NCBI RefSeq assembly: GCF_014203605.1
Contig: NZ_JACHJJ010000007.1
Span: forward strand, 186,001 to 250,000
DNA from: Thiemannella venezuelensis
GTDB lineage: Bacteria; Actinomycetota; Actinomycetes; Streptosporangiales; Streptosporangiaceae
Reading direction: 5' to 3'
Length of the DNA: 64,000 nucleotides
The notes beneath the pieces are model-generated. The model made no database searches. It saw only the letters and a list, made by a program, of their open reading frames with translations, and was not told the origin of the DNA. Of this stretch, positions 53,762 through 61,986 are shown in pieces; position 1 is the first letter of the stretch, and each line of letters starts with the position of its first letter. A program made the position numbers and the translations under genes.

Positions 53762-54355
53762 GTGGAAAAGCAGTCTCGCTCCACTCGCGTTCCCGTGAAG
53801 AAAATCCTGACCCTGGCCGGGGTGGCGCTGCTGACGGCGGGCTGCCAACTCGGCCAGACTCCCCAGCCCAGCCCGCCCGCCCAGAGCGCCCAGCCCGCGT
53901 CGAGCCGGCCCCCGTCCTCCCCGTCGGCGGCGGCGAGCCTCCCGGCCGACCAGGTCATCGGCAGCCGGGAGATCACCGGGAACAACTGGTACAAGGTCCG
54001 CATCGACCTGTACTCCCTCCAGCGCCAGGACAAGCTGATCACCGTCAACTTCGCGGCGACCGTCCTGGAGCACGACCGCGCCAGCGGGTGGGACGTGCGC
54101 GACACCTTCTCCGCCGTCCCCTCCGACACGCCCACCGTGGACGGCGTCTACCTCGTGGACACCAAGAACGCCAAGAAGCACCTGGCCGCCACGGACGCGG
54201 AGGGCAGGTGCCTGTGCAGCTCCGGCCTCGTGGAGATCGACACGGACAAGACGGTCGTGTTCTCCGCCACGTTCGCCGCCCCTCCGGCGGACGTCGCCAC
54301 CATGGACGTGTTCATTCCGCGGGCGGGGACGTTCAAGAATGTTCCGCTCGGTTAG
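53762..54355 (+). CDS. Lipoprotein of unknown function
   Basis: The 197-residue protein has a basic N-terminus, a hydrophobic helix and the lipobox LLTAGC (Cys28), then a Pro/Ser/Ala-rich linker to about residue 60 and a beta-rich domain (NNWYKVRIDLYSLQRQDKLI; GVYLVDTKNAKKHL). The domain has a CLC pair near 158. GTG 53762 is the start; a second GTG ten codons later is possible. It overlaps the OmpA-domain gene by 17 bp, so the two are probably functional partners in the envelope. Confidence 0.78.
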   Translation: MEKQSRSTRVPVKKILTLAGVALLTAGCQLGQTPQPSPPAQSAQPASSRPPSSPSAAASLPADQVIGSREITGNNWYKVRIDLYSLQRQDKLITVNFAATVLEHDRASGWDVRDTFSAVPSDTPTVDGVYLVDTKNAKKHLAATDAEGRCLCSSGLVEIDTDKTVVFSATFAAPPADVATMDVFIPRAGTFKNVPLG

Positions 54356-54917
54356 CGCCGCGCTGGCCGTGGGGCTGGCCGTCGCCGCCCCCTCCCCCGC
54401 TCCCACCCAGGGCCCGGATCCCACCCCCGGACCGCTGGCGCAGGCGCCGATCATCGACGTCCGCGCGCCCGTGATCGACATCGAGCTCCGCATCGGCAAC
54501 CTGGACGAGTCGATCATCGACGCGGACACCCCCGCCAGGAACAGGATCACAATGGCGGCCGACGTCCTGTTCGCCTTCGACAGGGCCGCGCTCACGGCGG
54601 AGGCCGAAGAGCGCCTGGCCCAGGCCGCCGACATGCTCAGGCAGGAGGCGGGCGGCAAACGGGTCCGGATCGACGGCCACACCGACGCCAAGGGCGACGA
54701 CGCCTACAACCTCGCCCTCTCGCTCAGGCGCGCGAGGGCGGTGGAGCGGGCGCTCGCCCCGCTGCTGGAGGGGACGGGCATCACCTTCGCCGTCAAGGGC
54801 CACGGCGCCGCCGTCCCCGTGGCGCCCAACACGATGCCCGACGAGTACGGACGGACGGTCGACAATCCGAGGGGCCGGGCGAAGAACCGGCGCGTGGAGA
54901 TCACCTTCTCCCGCTGA
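54339..54917 (+). CDS. OmpA-domain secreted protein
   Basis: The 192-residue protein has a short signal peptide, a segment with VRAPVIDIELRIGNLDES, and a C-terminal OmpA peptidoglycan-binding domain: DVLFAFDRAALTAEAEERLA, RIDGHTDAKGDDAYNLALSL, and RAKNRRVEITF at the end. Such domains bind diaminopimelate in the cell wall. It is read from ATG 54339 inside the end of the lipoprotein gene, consistent with coupled translation. Confidence 0.85.
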   Translation: MFRSVSAALAVGLAVAAPSPAPTQGPDPTPGPLAQAPIIDVRAPVIDIELRIGNLDESIIDADTPARNRITMAADVLFAFDRAALTAEAEERLAQAADMLRQEAGGKRVRIDGHTDAKGDDAYNLALSLRRARAVERALAPLLEGTGITFAVKGHGAAVPVAPNTMPDEYGRTVDNPRGRAKNRRVEITFSR

Positions 54918-55166
54918 TCCGCCTGCGCGAGCCGTACCGGCCGCGAGGGCTTCGGCGGTGCGGTCGAGGGTAGTGAAAGAGGCTGGACGCGGTGTTCCGC
55001 CGCCGGACGGCGGCACGTGCGCCGGCTGCGGCCCCGGCCGCTCTCCTGCGCGGTTGCCCAGCCGCTCCCCTGTGCCGTGGCAGGGCTGCGCTTCCACGAG
55101 CGGTCCCGGAACCGCCCAGCGGCACGTCCTCGGCTCACCGAACCCGTCCGCCAGTGAGGAGACACC

Positions 55167-55772
55167 ATGACAGCCGACCTGCGCCCCGCGACCGCCGTAC
55201 TCACCTCTCTCATCGGGCAGGTCCGCGACGACCGGCTCACCGCGCCCACCCCCTGCGGCGGCATCACCGTCGCCGAACTCCTCGACCACGTCGACGGCCT
55301 CTGCGTCGCGTTCACCGCGGCCGCCGCCAAGACGCCCCTCGACGGCGGCGGCGCCCCGGTGCCCGACGCGTCCCGGCTGGGCGACGACTGGCGCCGGCGC
55401 ATCCCGGCCCGCCTCGACGGCCTGGCCCGGGCGTGGCGGGAGGCGTCGGCGTGGACCGGCACCACCGAGGCCGGCGGCGTCCGGCTCCCGGCCGGCGCCG
55501 CCGGGGCGGCGGCGCTCGACGAGGTCATCGTGCACGGCTGGGACCTGGCCGTCGCGACCGGCCAGTCCTATCCCGGCGCAGAACCCGCTCTGGCCGACTC
55601 CATGGCCACCGCGTACGAGTGGGTCGGCGCCGTCGCCGCCCAGAGTCCGGACGGCAGCCCCGGACTGTTCGGGCCGCCGGTCCCCGTGCCCGGCGACGCG
55701 CCGCTGCTGGACCGGCTGCTCGGGCTCACCGGCCGTGATCCCCGCTGGCGGCCCGGCGACGCCGGCTCGTGA
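55167..55772 (+). CDS. TIGR03086-type metal-binding DinB-like protein
   Basis: The 201-residue protein has TPCGGITVAELLDHVDGLC at about 28-46 and ALDEVIVHGWDLAVATGQSY at about 117-136. The histidines in these helices form the metal site of the maleylpyruvate isomerase/mycothiol-S-transferase superfamily. It probably acts with mycothiol in detoxification, but no substrate is indicated. GTGAGGAG precedes ATG 55167. Confidence 0.83.
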   Translation: MTADLRPATAVLTSLIGQVRDDRLTAPTPCGGITVAELLDHVDGLCVAFTAAAAKTPLDGGGAPVPDASRLGDDWRRRIPARLDGLARAWREASAWTGTTEAGGVRLPAGAAGAAALDEVIVHGWDLAVATGQSYPGAEPALADSMATAYEWVGAVAAQSPDGSPGLFGPPVPVPGDAPLLDRLLGLTGRDPRWRPGDAGS

Positions 55773-55861
55773 CGGAACGACACCCGCGCACGTGTACGGC
55801 GCCCGCGCGCAGGTCGGCGCCCGCACGCGGGTACGGCGTTCCGCCGGGTTCCGGCCGGAGG

Positions 55862-58372
55862 TCAGCCGCCCTGGACCGATCCCGTTCCGAGGGGAGAGGC
55901 GAGGCCCTCCAGCTGCCCGGCCGGGGGTGTGCGGTACCCCTCCGCGAATGCGGAGTCGAACCCCTCGGGGCCGAGCCGCTCACGCAGTGACGCGGGCAGT
56001 CCGGGGTCGGGAAGGAGGACCTCCCGGGCTGCGGGGTCGAGTCGTTCGGCGGTGCCGAGCAGGGCGGCGGCGCGCTCGAAGCGGCCGGTCGCGTGGTCGG
56101 CGCCGGCGAGCAGGCGCAGGCCGAGCGCGGTGATCCGCACGTCCCCGAGGCCGACGGCGGCCCTGGCGCCTTCGGCGAAGTACCGCCGTGCGTGTTCGTC
56201 ATCGCCGTCGAACCCCGCGGCGCGGCCCAGCCCCAGCAGGCAGCGGACCGCGCAGCGCAGGTCGCCGATCCGCCGGAACTCGGCCAGCAGGCCGGCGAAG
56301 CGGGCCTGCGCGACGACGTGTTCCCCCCGGTGCTGGTCGAAGGTGGCCCGGTAGAGCTCGGCGTGCAGCCGCTCGTGGTCGTTGCCGCTGATGCGGGCCA
56401 GGCGCGCGGACTCGGCCAGCCAGCCGGGCACGTCGTCCAGGCGGATCTGGCGCTCGATCGCCCTGATGGCCATCTCGTTGAGGCAGTTGGCGCGTCCGAC
56501 GTGGTCGCCGAGGCCGCCGAACAGCTCGGCGGCGTGGGCCAGCCGGGTCAGCGTGGCGTCGACGTCCGCGACGAACACGTACCCGGACAGCGCCATGGCG
56601 CGGTGCCAGTCGTCGCCCAGCCGTTCGAAGAGCGCGGTCGCCCGGGCCAGATGCCCGGGCGATTCCGCGCGCCGCTCGCCGTACCGCATCGTCCAGCCCA
56701 GGGCGAGCAGGGCGAGCGCCCGGTCGTGGTCGGTACCGCCGGCCGCCATCCGGTGCGCGTGCTCCGCGTGTTCCCGCGCCCGTTCCGCGTCCTGGTAGCA
56801 CAGCACGACGGCGCAGGTGATCGCGGCCCGGAAGCCCAGGTCGCCGTCGGGCAGGGGCCGCTGGAGCAGCCTGCCGAGCCAGTCGAATATCTCGCCGCTG
56901 CAGCCGACGACCTCCCACGCCGTGCCGATGCCGGCGATGAACTCCCAGGCGGCGGCGGTGTCGCCCCGGTCGAGGACCCAGCGCAGCGCGGCCCTCAGGT
57001 CCGCCGAGCGCTGGTCGATCCAGCGGAGCGCGGCGGCCTGGTCCCGGCCGCGCAGGTCCGGCACGGCGGCCACGGCGCGGCGCAGGTGGTGGCGGGCGTG
57101 CTCCTCGTGCGCCGTCCCGGCGGCGCCGCGCGCGAGCAGCCGCCGGTGCGCGAACTGCCGGACGCTGTCCAGCAGGCGGTATTCGGTGGTCTCCTCCCGG
57201 TGACGGGAGGAGACCAGCGACCGGTCCAGCAGCCGGGAGAAGACCCGGATCAGGCCGGCCGGATCCAGCGGCGGGTGGGCGAGGACCTGCGCCGCGGTGT
57301 CGTAGTCGAACGCGCCCGGGAACACCGAGCAGCGCTCGAGCAGCAGTCGCTCGTCCTCGCTCAGCAGCTCGTAGCTCCAGGTGAGGGCCTCCTCCAGCGT
57401 GCGGTGCCGGTTCGGGGCCCCGCGCGCCCCGTCGGTCAGCAGGGCGAACCGGTCATCCAGCCGGGCCAGCAGTTCGGCGGGCGTGAAGAAGCGGATCCGG
57501 GCGGCGGCCAGTTCGATGGCCAGCGGCAGGCCGTCCAGCCGGCGGCAGATCGCCGCGACCTGCCGGGCGTTGCCGGCGGTGATCTCGAACCCCGGTGAGG
57601 CCGTCGCGGCCCGCTCGGCGAAGAGCCGGCCGGCTCCGGAGTCCAGGACGGCGGCGGGGTCGCCGGGCTCGGCGGGCAGCGGCAGCGGCGGGATCTCGTA
57701 CACGGCCTCCCCCGCCAGATGCAGCGCCTCGTGGCCGGTGGCCAGCACGTGCAGGTGGTCGGTGGCCGCGAGCAGCTCGGCGAGCAGCTCCGCCACGGGG
57801 GCGGTCACGTGCTCGCAGTTGTCCACCACGAGCCAGTGCCGGCCCTCGGCGAGGGTCCCGCGGATCAGGGCGCGCAGCCGGTGCTCCTCGCCGACGACGC
57901 CCAGGGCGTCGGCGAACACCCGCTCCACGGCGTCCCCGGGGGACAGGGGCGCGAGATCGACCAGGACGGCCGGGGGCAGCGCGGTCACCGCGTGGGCGAG
58001 GTACAGCGCCAGCCGGGTCTTTCCGGTGCCGGCGGGGCCGGTCAGCGTCACCATCCGGTGAGCGTCGAGCAGCCGGCGCACGTCTCCGGTCTCCCGGGCC
58101 CGCCCCACGAACGACGACAGCGGCCTGGGCAGGACACGGCGGGGCCCGCGGCCTGCGCGGAGACGGGCCGCGGTCTCCACCAGGGCGAGCCGGTTGCTCC
58201 CGCCGAGCTTGCGCAGCAGCGACGACACGTGGCTCTCCACGGTCCGCTCCGACAACCGCAGCCTGGCGGCGATCTCCTGGTTCTGCAGGCGGTCACCCAC
58301 GAGCCGCAGGACCTCCAGCTCGCGCGGTGTCACACCGGACTCCCGCAGCTCGTGGAAGACGTCCGAACCCAT
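55862..58372 (-). CDS. LuxR-type regulator with N-terminal HTH, NB-ARC ATPase and TPR-like region
   Basis: In the 836-residue protein a LuxR HTH lies first (14-68: TPRELEVLRLVGDRLQNQEI, SERTVESHVSSLLRKLG), instead of last as in LAL proteins. It is followed by an ATPase with Walker A GPAGTGKT (112-119) and HWLVVDNCEHV, a winged segment (RRTLEEALTWSYELL-type, LEEALTWSYELLSEDERLLL), then helical TPR-like repeats to the end. It would couple an unknown signal to transcription. The -10-like CATACT (58385-58380) ends seven bases before ATG 58372. Confidence 0.85.
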   Translation of the reverse strand: MGSDVFHELRESGVTPRELEVLRLVGDRLQNQEIAARLRLSERTVESHVSSLLRKLGGSNRLALVETAARLRAGRGPRRVLPRPLSSFVGRARETGDVRRLLDAHRMVTLTGPAGTGKTRLALYLAHAVTALPPAVLVDLAPLSPGDAVERVFADALGVVGEEHRLRALIRGTLAEGRHWLVVDNCEHVTAPVAELLAELLAATDHLHVLATGHEALHLAGEAVYEIPPLPLPAEPGDPAAVLDSGAGRLFAERAATASPGFEITAGNARQVAAICRRLDGLPLAIELAAARIRFFTPAELLARLDDRFALLTDGARGAPNRHRTLEEALTWSYELLSEDERLLLERCSVFPGAFDYDTAAQVLAHPPLDPAGLIRVFSRLLDRSLVSSRHREETTEYRLLDSVRQFAHRRLLARGAAGTAHEEHARHHLRRAVAAVPDLRGRDQAAALRWIDQRSADLRAALRWVLDRGDTAAAWEFIAGIGTAWEVVGCSGEIFDWLGRLLQRPLPDGDLGFRAAITCAVVLCYQDAERAREHAEHAHRMAAGGTDHDRALALLALGWTMRYGERRAESPGHLARATALFERLGDDWHRAMALSGYVFVADVDATLTRLAHAAELFGGLGDHVGRANCLNEMAIRAIERQIRLDDVPGWLAESARLARISGNDHERLHAELYRATFDQHRGEHVVAQARFAGLLAEFRRIGDLRCAVRCLLGLGRAAGFDGDDEHARRYFAEGARAAVGLGDVRITALGLRLLAGADHATGRFERAAALLGTAERLDPAAREVLLPDPGLPASLRERLGPEGFDSAFAEGYRTPPAGQLEGLASPLGTGSVQGG

Positions 58373-58608
58373 GGATCCGAGTATGTCGCCATCCGGACGG
58401 ATGTACACGTCCGGCACTGAGCGGGTTCTCCGTACGGGATTTCCGTACCGGGCACGGATGTGGGGGACGTGAGGCGCGCGGTGGAATGACGGGACTCGCC
58501 GCACGGCTCCCCGTGCGGCGCAGACCCATGATCCGGACGAGGCCGGGGCGCGGGCGGTGCATGTGGCACGTTCCACGAGGCTCGGCGGAACGAGAGAAGG
58601 AGAGACCC

Positions 58609-58974
58609 ATGGCAGGAAAGGCCGTCGTCAGTTTGGCCACCGGGCTGGAGGACCCCGAGCGGGTCACGGTGGCGTTCCTGGTCGCGCTCGGCGCGGCCGA
58701 GCAGGGCCGGCCGACGCTGATGTTCCTCACCAAGGAGGCCACCCGCCTGGCCCTGGAGGGCGTCGCGACCGGGGTCGCGTGCGACGGATGCCCGCCGCTG
58801 GCGGACCTGCTGGCGCGCTACGCCAAGGCGGGCGGGCGCTATCTGGTCTGCCCCATCTGCTTCGACGCCCGCAAGCTCGGCAAGAGCGGGCTGATCGAGG
58901 GAGCGGAGCTGGGCGGCACCGTCCCGATGTGGCAGTGGATCGGCGACGAGGGCGCCACCACCTTCAGCTACTAG
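58609..58974 (+). CDS. DsrE-like sulfur-relay/peroxiredoxin-family protein
   Basis: The 121-residue protein has the DsrE/F fold pattern (VVSLATGLEDPERVTVAFLV, LMFLTKEATRLAL) and two CxxC pairs, Cys58/Cys61 (ACDGCPP) and Cys81/Cys84 (VCPICF), suited to persulfide or metal binding. AAGGAGAG precedes the ATG. It is transcribed alone, divergent from the LuxR gene, and followed by a very strong hairpin. Confidence 0.83.
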   Translation: MAGKAVVSLATGLEDPERVTVAFLVALGAAEQGRPTLMFLTKEATRLALEGVATGVACDGCPPLADLLARYAKAGGRYLVCPICFDARKLGKSGLIEGAELGGTVPMWQWIGDEGATTFSY

Positions 58975-58979
58975 ACCGC

Positions 58980-59039
58980 CTGCGGGCGGCGGGCGGCGGG
59001 ACGGACCACCGGGTCCGTCGCGCCGCCCGCCGCCCGCAG
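58980..59039 (+). terminator. Strong GC hairpin after the DsrE-like gene
   Basis: The 19-bp arms 58980-58998 and 59021-59039 are exact complements, and the inner bases also pair partly (GGACGGACC with GGTCCGTC). It begins five bases after the stop. Confidence 0.75.
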
Positions 59040-59206
59040 CCGTCCCGGCCGCCCGTGGCCGCGGACGACACACCGGCCCGGCACCCGCTCCCGCTTCCGC
59101 GGACACTCACCGCTTAACCTGCGAAAACAGGATCTGCAAAGGCCTGTTCGCGCACCGCTTCGCCGGAGGCGACCGGGCCTGTGAGCACAATCATGGAAGG
59201 ACGACG

Positions 59207-59743
59207 ATGAAGCACACGGTTGTCCGGCGGCTGGGTCGCACGGTGCTGGCGGCGGCGCTGGCCGGGGGGATGCTCCTGACCGGCGGCGCGGCCGCGGCGG
59301 TCGCCGAGTCCGCCGCGGCCCCGGTCCCGGCCCCGGAGAGGAAACTGGGGCCGTTCGGATATCGCGGCGTGAAACTCGAGATGAGCCTCAGGGAGGCCCG
59401 GGAGACCGGGAAGATCGTGCGCACGGCCCGGTCGGGCCGGTGCTCGGAATGGAACTTCAGGACGGGCCCGAACCGCCGCAACGGACCCGACCTGTTCATC
59501 TCCAGGCGGCACGGCGTGGCCGCCATCTTCGCCGCCGAAGGCACCGAGACCCGCCGGGGGATCGAGATCGGCTCCACCAGGCGGCAACTGGAAAGGGCCT
59601 ACCCCGACCTGGAGCGGGTCGCGAGCGGGTACTTCATCGCCTCCGTCCCGAGGAACCCGGAGGCTCACTTCGCCTTCCTGCTGTCAGGCGGGGAGGTCCG
59701 CCAGATGGCCCTGGTCCTCAACAGGCAGGACTGCGGCAACTAG
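59207..59743 (+). CDS. Small secreted protein of unknown function
   Basis: The 178-residue protein has an N-terminal signal peptide (RRLGRTVLAAALAGGMLLTG, cleavage likely after AVAES-AAA). The mature part has GYRGVKLEMSLREARETGKI and IEIGSTRRQLERAYPDLE, helical segments resembling the small secreted proteins that follow a GL(x)LGMS(x)AEV pattern. Two cysteines (in SGRCSEW and RQDCGN) could form a disulfide. No function can be assigned. Confidence 0.75.
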   Translation: MKHTVVRRLGRTVLAAALAGGMLLTGGAAAAVAESAAAPVPAPERKLGPFGYRGVKLEMSLREARETGKIVRTARSGRCSEWNFRTGPNRRNGPDLFISRRHGVAAIFAAEGTETRRGIEIGSTRRQLERAYPDLERVASGYFIASVPRNPEAHFAFLLSGGEVRQMALVLNRQDCGN

Positions 59744-59812
59744 GAGCGTGAGCCCGGCGGCGACGGCGAACCGGGCCGCGCCGCCGGCCGCGTCCGCCGC
59801 CGGCGAGGCCGG

Positions 59813-60865
59813 TCAGGGCGTGAGGATCAGGCGGACCGGGTCGCCCTCCTTGCGTGCCAGGCGTTCCACCGCCGCGGCGGCCTCGGTCAGGGGCAGGGTG
59901 CCGCTGATGGAGCCGCCGAGGTCCAGGCGGCCGTGGCGGACGAGTTCGACGAGCTCGACGACGTGTTCGGGCGTCGAGCCGTAGTGCCCCAGGATCTGCT
60001 GGGCGAAGTAGGAGAGCGGGATGCTCTGGGTGATGGTGAGCGGGTCGGGGGTCAGGCCGACCAGCACGAGCCGCCCTCCCGGGGCGAGGCAGGAGACGGC
60101 CTGCTCCCGTACGGCGGGCGCCCCCGCCATGTCGAGGGCCAGGTCCAGGCCCCGGCCCGCGGTGAGCTCCCGGATCCGCTCCCGCAGGTCCGGGGCGGCG
60201 GAGTCCAGGACGGCGTCGGCGCCGAGGGCGGAGGCGCGCTCGCGGGCGGCCTCGATCGGGTCGATCGCGATGATCGGGACGGCGCCGACCAGGCGGAGCA
60301 ACTGGACGGCGTGGGTGCCCAGCCCGCCGACGCCCCAGACCCCGGCCGGTCGGGCGGGCGCGGCCTTCCCGGTGGAGACGATCGCCGCCCACGGGGTGGA
60401 GACGGCGTCGGGGATGACGGCCGCCTGCTCGAACGGCAGGTCGTCGGGGACGGCGACGAGGGTGTGGTGGGTGGCCAGGGCGTACTCGGCCCAGCCGCCG
60501 TCGTAGTCGACCCCGCGGGTGCGGACCTGCAGGCAGGGCTCGGCGAAGCTCACGCAGTTGGCGCACCGCCCGCAGCGCTCCCCGGCCTGCAGCAGGACGC
60601 GCTGCCCGGCGGTCCAGGCGGGGGGCACGTCAGGGCCCAGGGCGTCGACCACGCCGGAGACCTCGTGACCGAGGGTGACCTTGTCCGCCGGGAGGAAGAG
60701 CGGCCGGATGCTTCCGTCGATCAGGTGAACGTCCGACAGGCACACGCCGGCCGCCTTCACCCTGATCCTGACCTGGCCGGGGCCGGGTTCGGGGACGGGT
60801 ACCTCCTCGACGGCGAAGGTCTTGGCCCGGACGTCGAGCCGCCCGGCGAGCATGGTCTCGGTCAT
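59813..60865 (-). CDS. Zinc-dependent alcohol dehydrogenase (MDR family)
   Basis: The 350-residue protein has catalytic zinc ligands Cys42 (GVCLSDVH) and His67-Glu68 (LGHEVSG), a structural zinc cluster at Cys98, Cys101, Cys104 and Cys111, and the cofactor motif GVGGLGTHAVQLLRLVGA. An Asp after the second strand (IAIDPIEAAR) favours NAD over NADP. The substrate is unknown. The gene is monocistronic and convergent with the secreted protein gene. Confidence 0.88.
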   Translation of the reverse strand: MTETMLAGRLDVRAKTFAVEEVPVPEPGPGQVRIRVKAAGVCLSDVHLIDGSIRPLFLPADKVTLGHEVSGVVDALGPDVPPAWTAGQRVLLQAGERCGRCANCVSFAEPCLQVRTRGVDYDGGWAEYALATHHTLVAVPDDLPFEQAAVIPDAVSTPWAAIVSTGKAAPARPAGVWGVGGLGTHAVQLLRLVGAVPIIAIDPIEAARERASALGADAVLDSAAPDLRERIRELTAGRGLDLALDMAGAPAVREQAVSCLAPGGRLVLVGLTPDPLTITQSIPLSYFAQQILGHYGSTPEHVVELVELVRHGRLDLGGSISGTLPLTEAAAAVERLARKEGDPVRLILTP

Positions 60866-61097
60866 GGGGTCTTCCTGGTGCGCGGGTGATGTTCCGTGGC
60901 GGGACGCCACTCGTCTTCTCTTACCCGCGAACCCGCCGGAACAGTGCGAACCCCCCGGCCGGCGTTGGAAGGGGACGGTTCCGGCCTCGATATCCGGGCA
61001 GGAAGCCATGGATCGGACAGTGCCGTCGCAAACAGCACAGTGCGGCACACGATGGACACGGCACACGATGGACGAGGAACGGACAAGGAGGCGCCCC

Positions 61098-61349
61098 ATG
61101 GCGCTCATCGACCGAGAATGCGTGCGGAAACTGCTGGAGGCACCGGACCCCGACGCCACCCTGGTCTTCGTCCGGGGCGACTGCGTGGTCCTGCCCGACA
61201 AGGAGATCGACGACGCCCACCGGGGACTGGTCATCGCGAGCCGGCGGGAGCTGACCAGGCTGCTGCCCGGCGGTGACACGCTCACCGAGCAGCAGCTCGA
61301 CATGCTGGCGGACCGGCTCGACAACGTCGTCCGGGACCTGGGCGCCTGA
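61098..61349 (+). CDS. Small hypothetical protein
   Basis: The 83-residue protein MALIDRECVRKLLEAPDPDA... is acidic and mostly helical, with a C-terminal TEQQLDMLADRLDNVVRDLG. AAGGAG eight bases upstream of the ATG supports translation. I do not recognise a family. Confidence 0.65.
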   Translation: MALIDRECVRKLLEAPDPDATLVFVRGDCVVLPDKEIDDAHRGLVIASRRELTRLLPGGDTLTEQQLDMLADRLDNVVRDLGA

Positions 61350-61447
61350 CCGGGACCGCCGGCCGCGCGGACGGGGCCGGTCTGCGGGCCCGCCGTATCC
61401 CGGCCGGCGGCCGCGCGGCCCCGGGCCACCGGCCGCGCCCGGACGGA

Positions 61448-61524
61448 TCAGTCGCGCAGGCCGGCCATGCAGATCAGTCGCGCAGATCAGTCGCGCAGAT
61501 CAGTCGCGCAGCTCAGTCGCGCGA
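61448..61524. repeat. 13-bp tandem repeat over the EF-hand gene stop codon
   Basis: TCAGTCGCGCAGA-type units start at 61448, 61474, 61487, 61500 and 61513. The first two are separated by a degenerate unit, so all lie on a 13-bp register. The last copy contains the stop codon of the minus-strand gene, and each upstream copy repeats a stop in the same sequence context. Confidence 0.8.
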
Positions 61525-61719
61525 CATCATCCTGACGAACTCCTCGAAGGAGAACCGCCCGTCGCCGTCGGAGTCGGCGTCACGGCTCAGCGAGCCGATC
61601 GCCTCCGCCGGAAGCTCGGGGAAGTGCCGCAGGAGCTCCGCCTCGGTGATGAAACCGTCGCCGTCGCCGTCGATGGCGACGAACCTCTCCCGCAGCCCGG
61701 CCAACCGCTCCGTCGACAT
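61513..61719 (-). CDS. Small EF-hand calcium-binding protein
   Basis: The 68-residue protein has two EF-hand loops, DGDGDGFITEAE (17-28) and DADSDGDGRFSFEE (47-60), flanked by short helices. This is a calmodulin-like pair as in the calerythrin/CabB-type proteins of actinomycetes. It probably buffers or senses calcium. GGCGGGAC lies upstream of ATG 61719. Confidence 0.85.
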   Translation of the reverse strand: MSTERLAGLRERFVAIDGDGDGFITEAELLRHFPELPAEAIGSLSRDADSDGDGRFSFEEFVRMMSRD

Positions 61720-61835
61720 GTGTCCCGCCTTCCGTAGTCCGAGTCAGCAGCCAACCTACGGGACGCGCGGGCCTGCGAGGAACCCCGCCTCCGCGCTCCC
61801 GGAGCGGCCCGGCGCACCGGCCGCCGGCCGCGCAA

Positions 61836-61934
61836 TGCACGGGCCGGTGACCGTGCACTGCGCGAGCCGGTGATCGTGCACTGCGCGGGCCGGTGATCGT
61901 GCACTGCGCGGGCCGGTGATTGTGCACTGCACAA
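61836..61934. repeat. 23-bp repeat array and palindrome upstream of the deacylase gene
   Basis: GTGCAC recurs at 61853, 61876, 61899 and 61922, each within a nearly identical 23-bp unit (TGCGCGGGCCGGTGATCGTG-like). A partial unit begins at 61836. The array ends in the perfect palindrome TTGTGCA-C-TGCACAA (61920-61934), about 40 bp upstream of the predicted -10. It is a good candidate for cooperative binding by the IclR regulator at 63510. Confidence 0.7.
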
Positions 61935-61973
61935 CGTTGCGTCCCGGGTATGACAAACCGCACCGGTTCCCCC

Positions 61974-61979
61974 TACCTT
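61974..61979 (+). promoter_or_regulatory. -10-like hexamer, leaderless start of the deacylase
   Basis: TACCTT ends seven bases before GTG 61987, with no ribosome binding site. Confidence 0.5.
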
Positions 61980-61986
61980 GACCAGC

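Noticed and set aside
55940-55975. tRNA T-arm-like sequence (GGTTCGACTCC on the minus strand)
   Set aside because: It lies within the C-terminal coding sequence of the LuxR-type regulator (LGPEGFDSAF), and no acceptor or anticodon arm can be drawn.
61836-61934. CRISPR array
   Set aside because: The repeats have no unique spacers between them and there are no cas genes.
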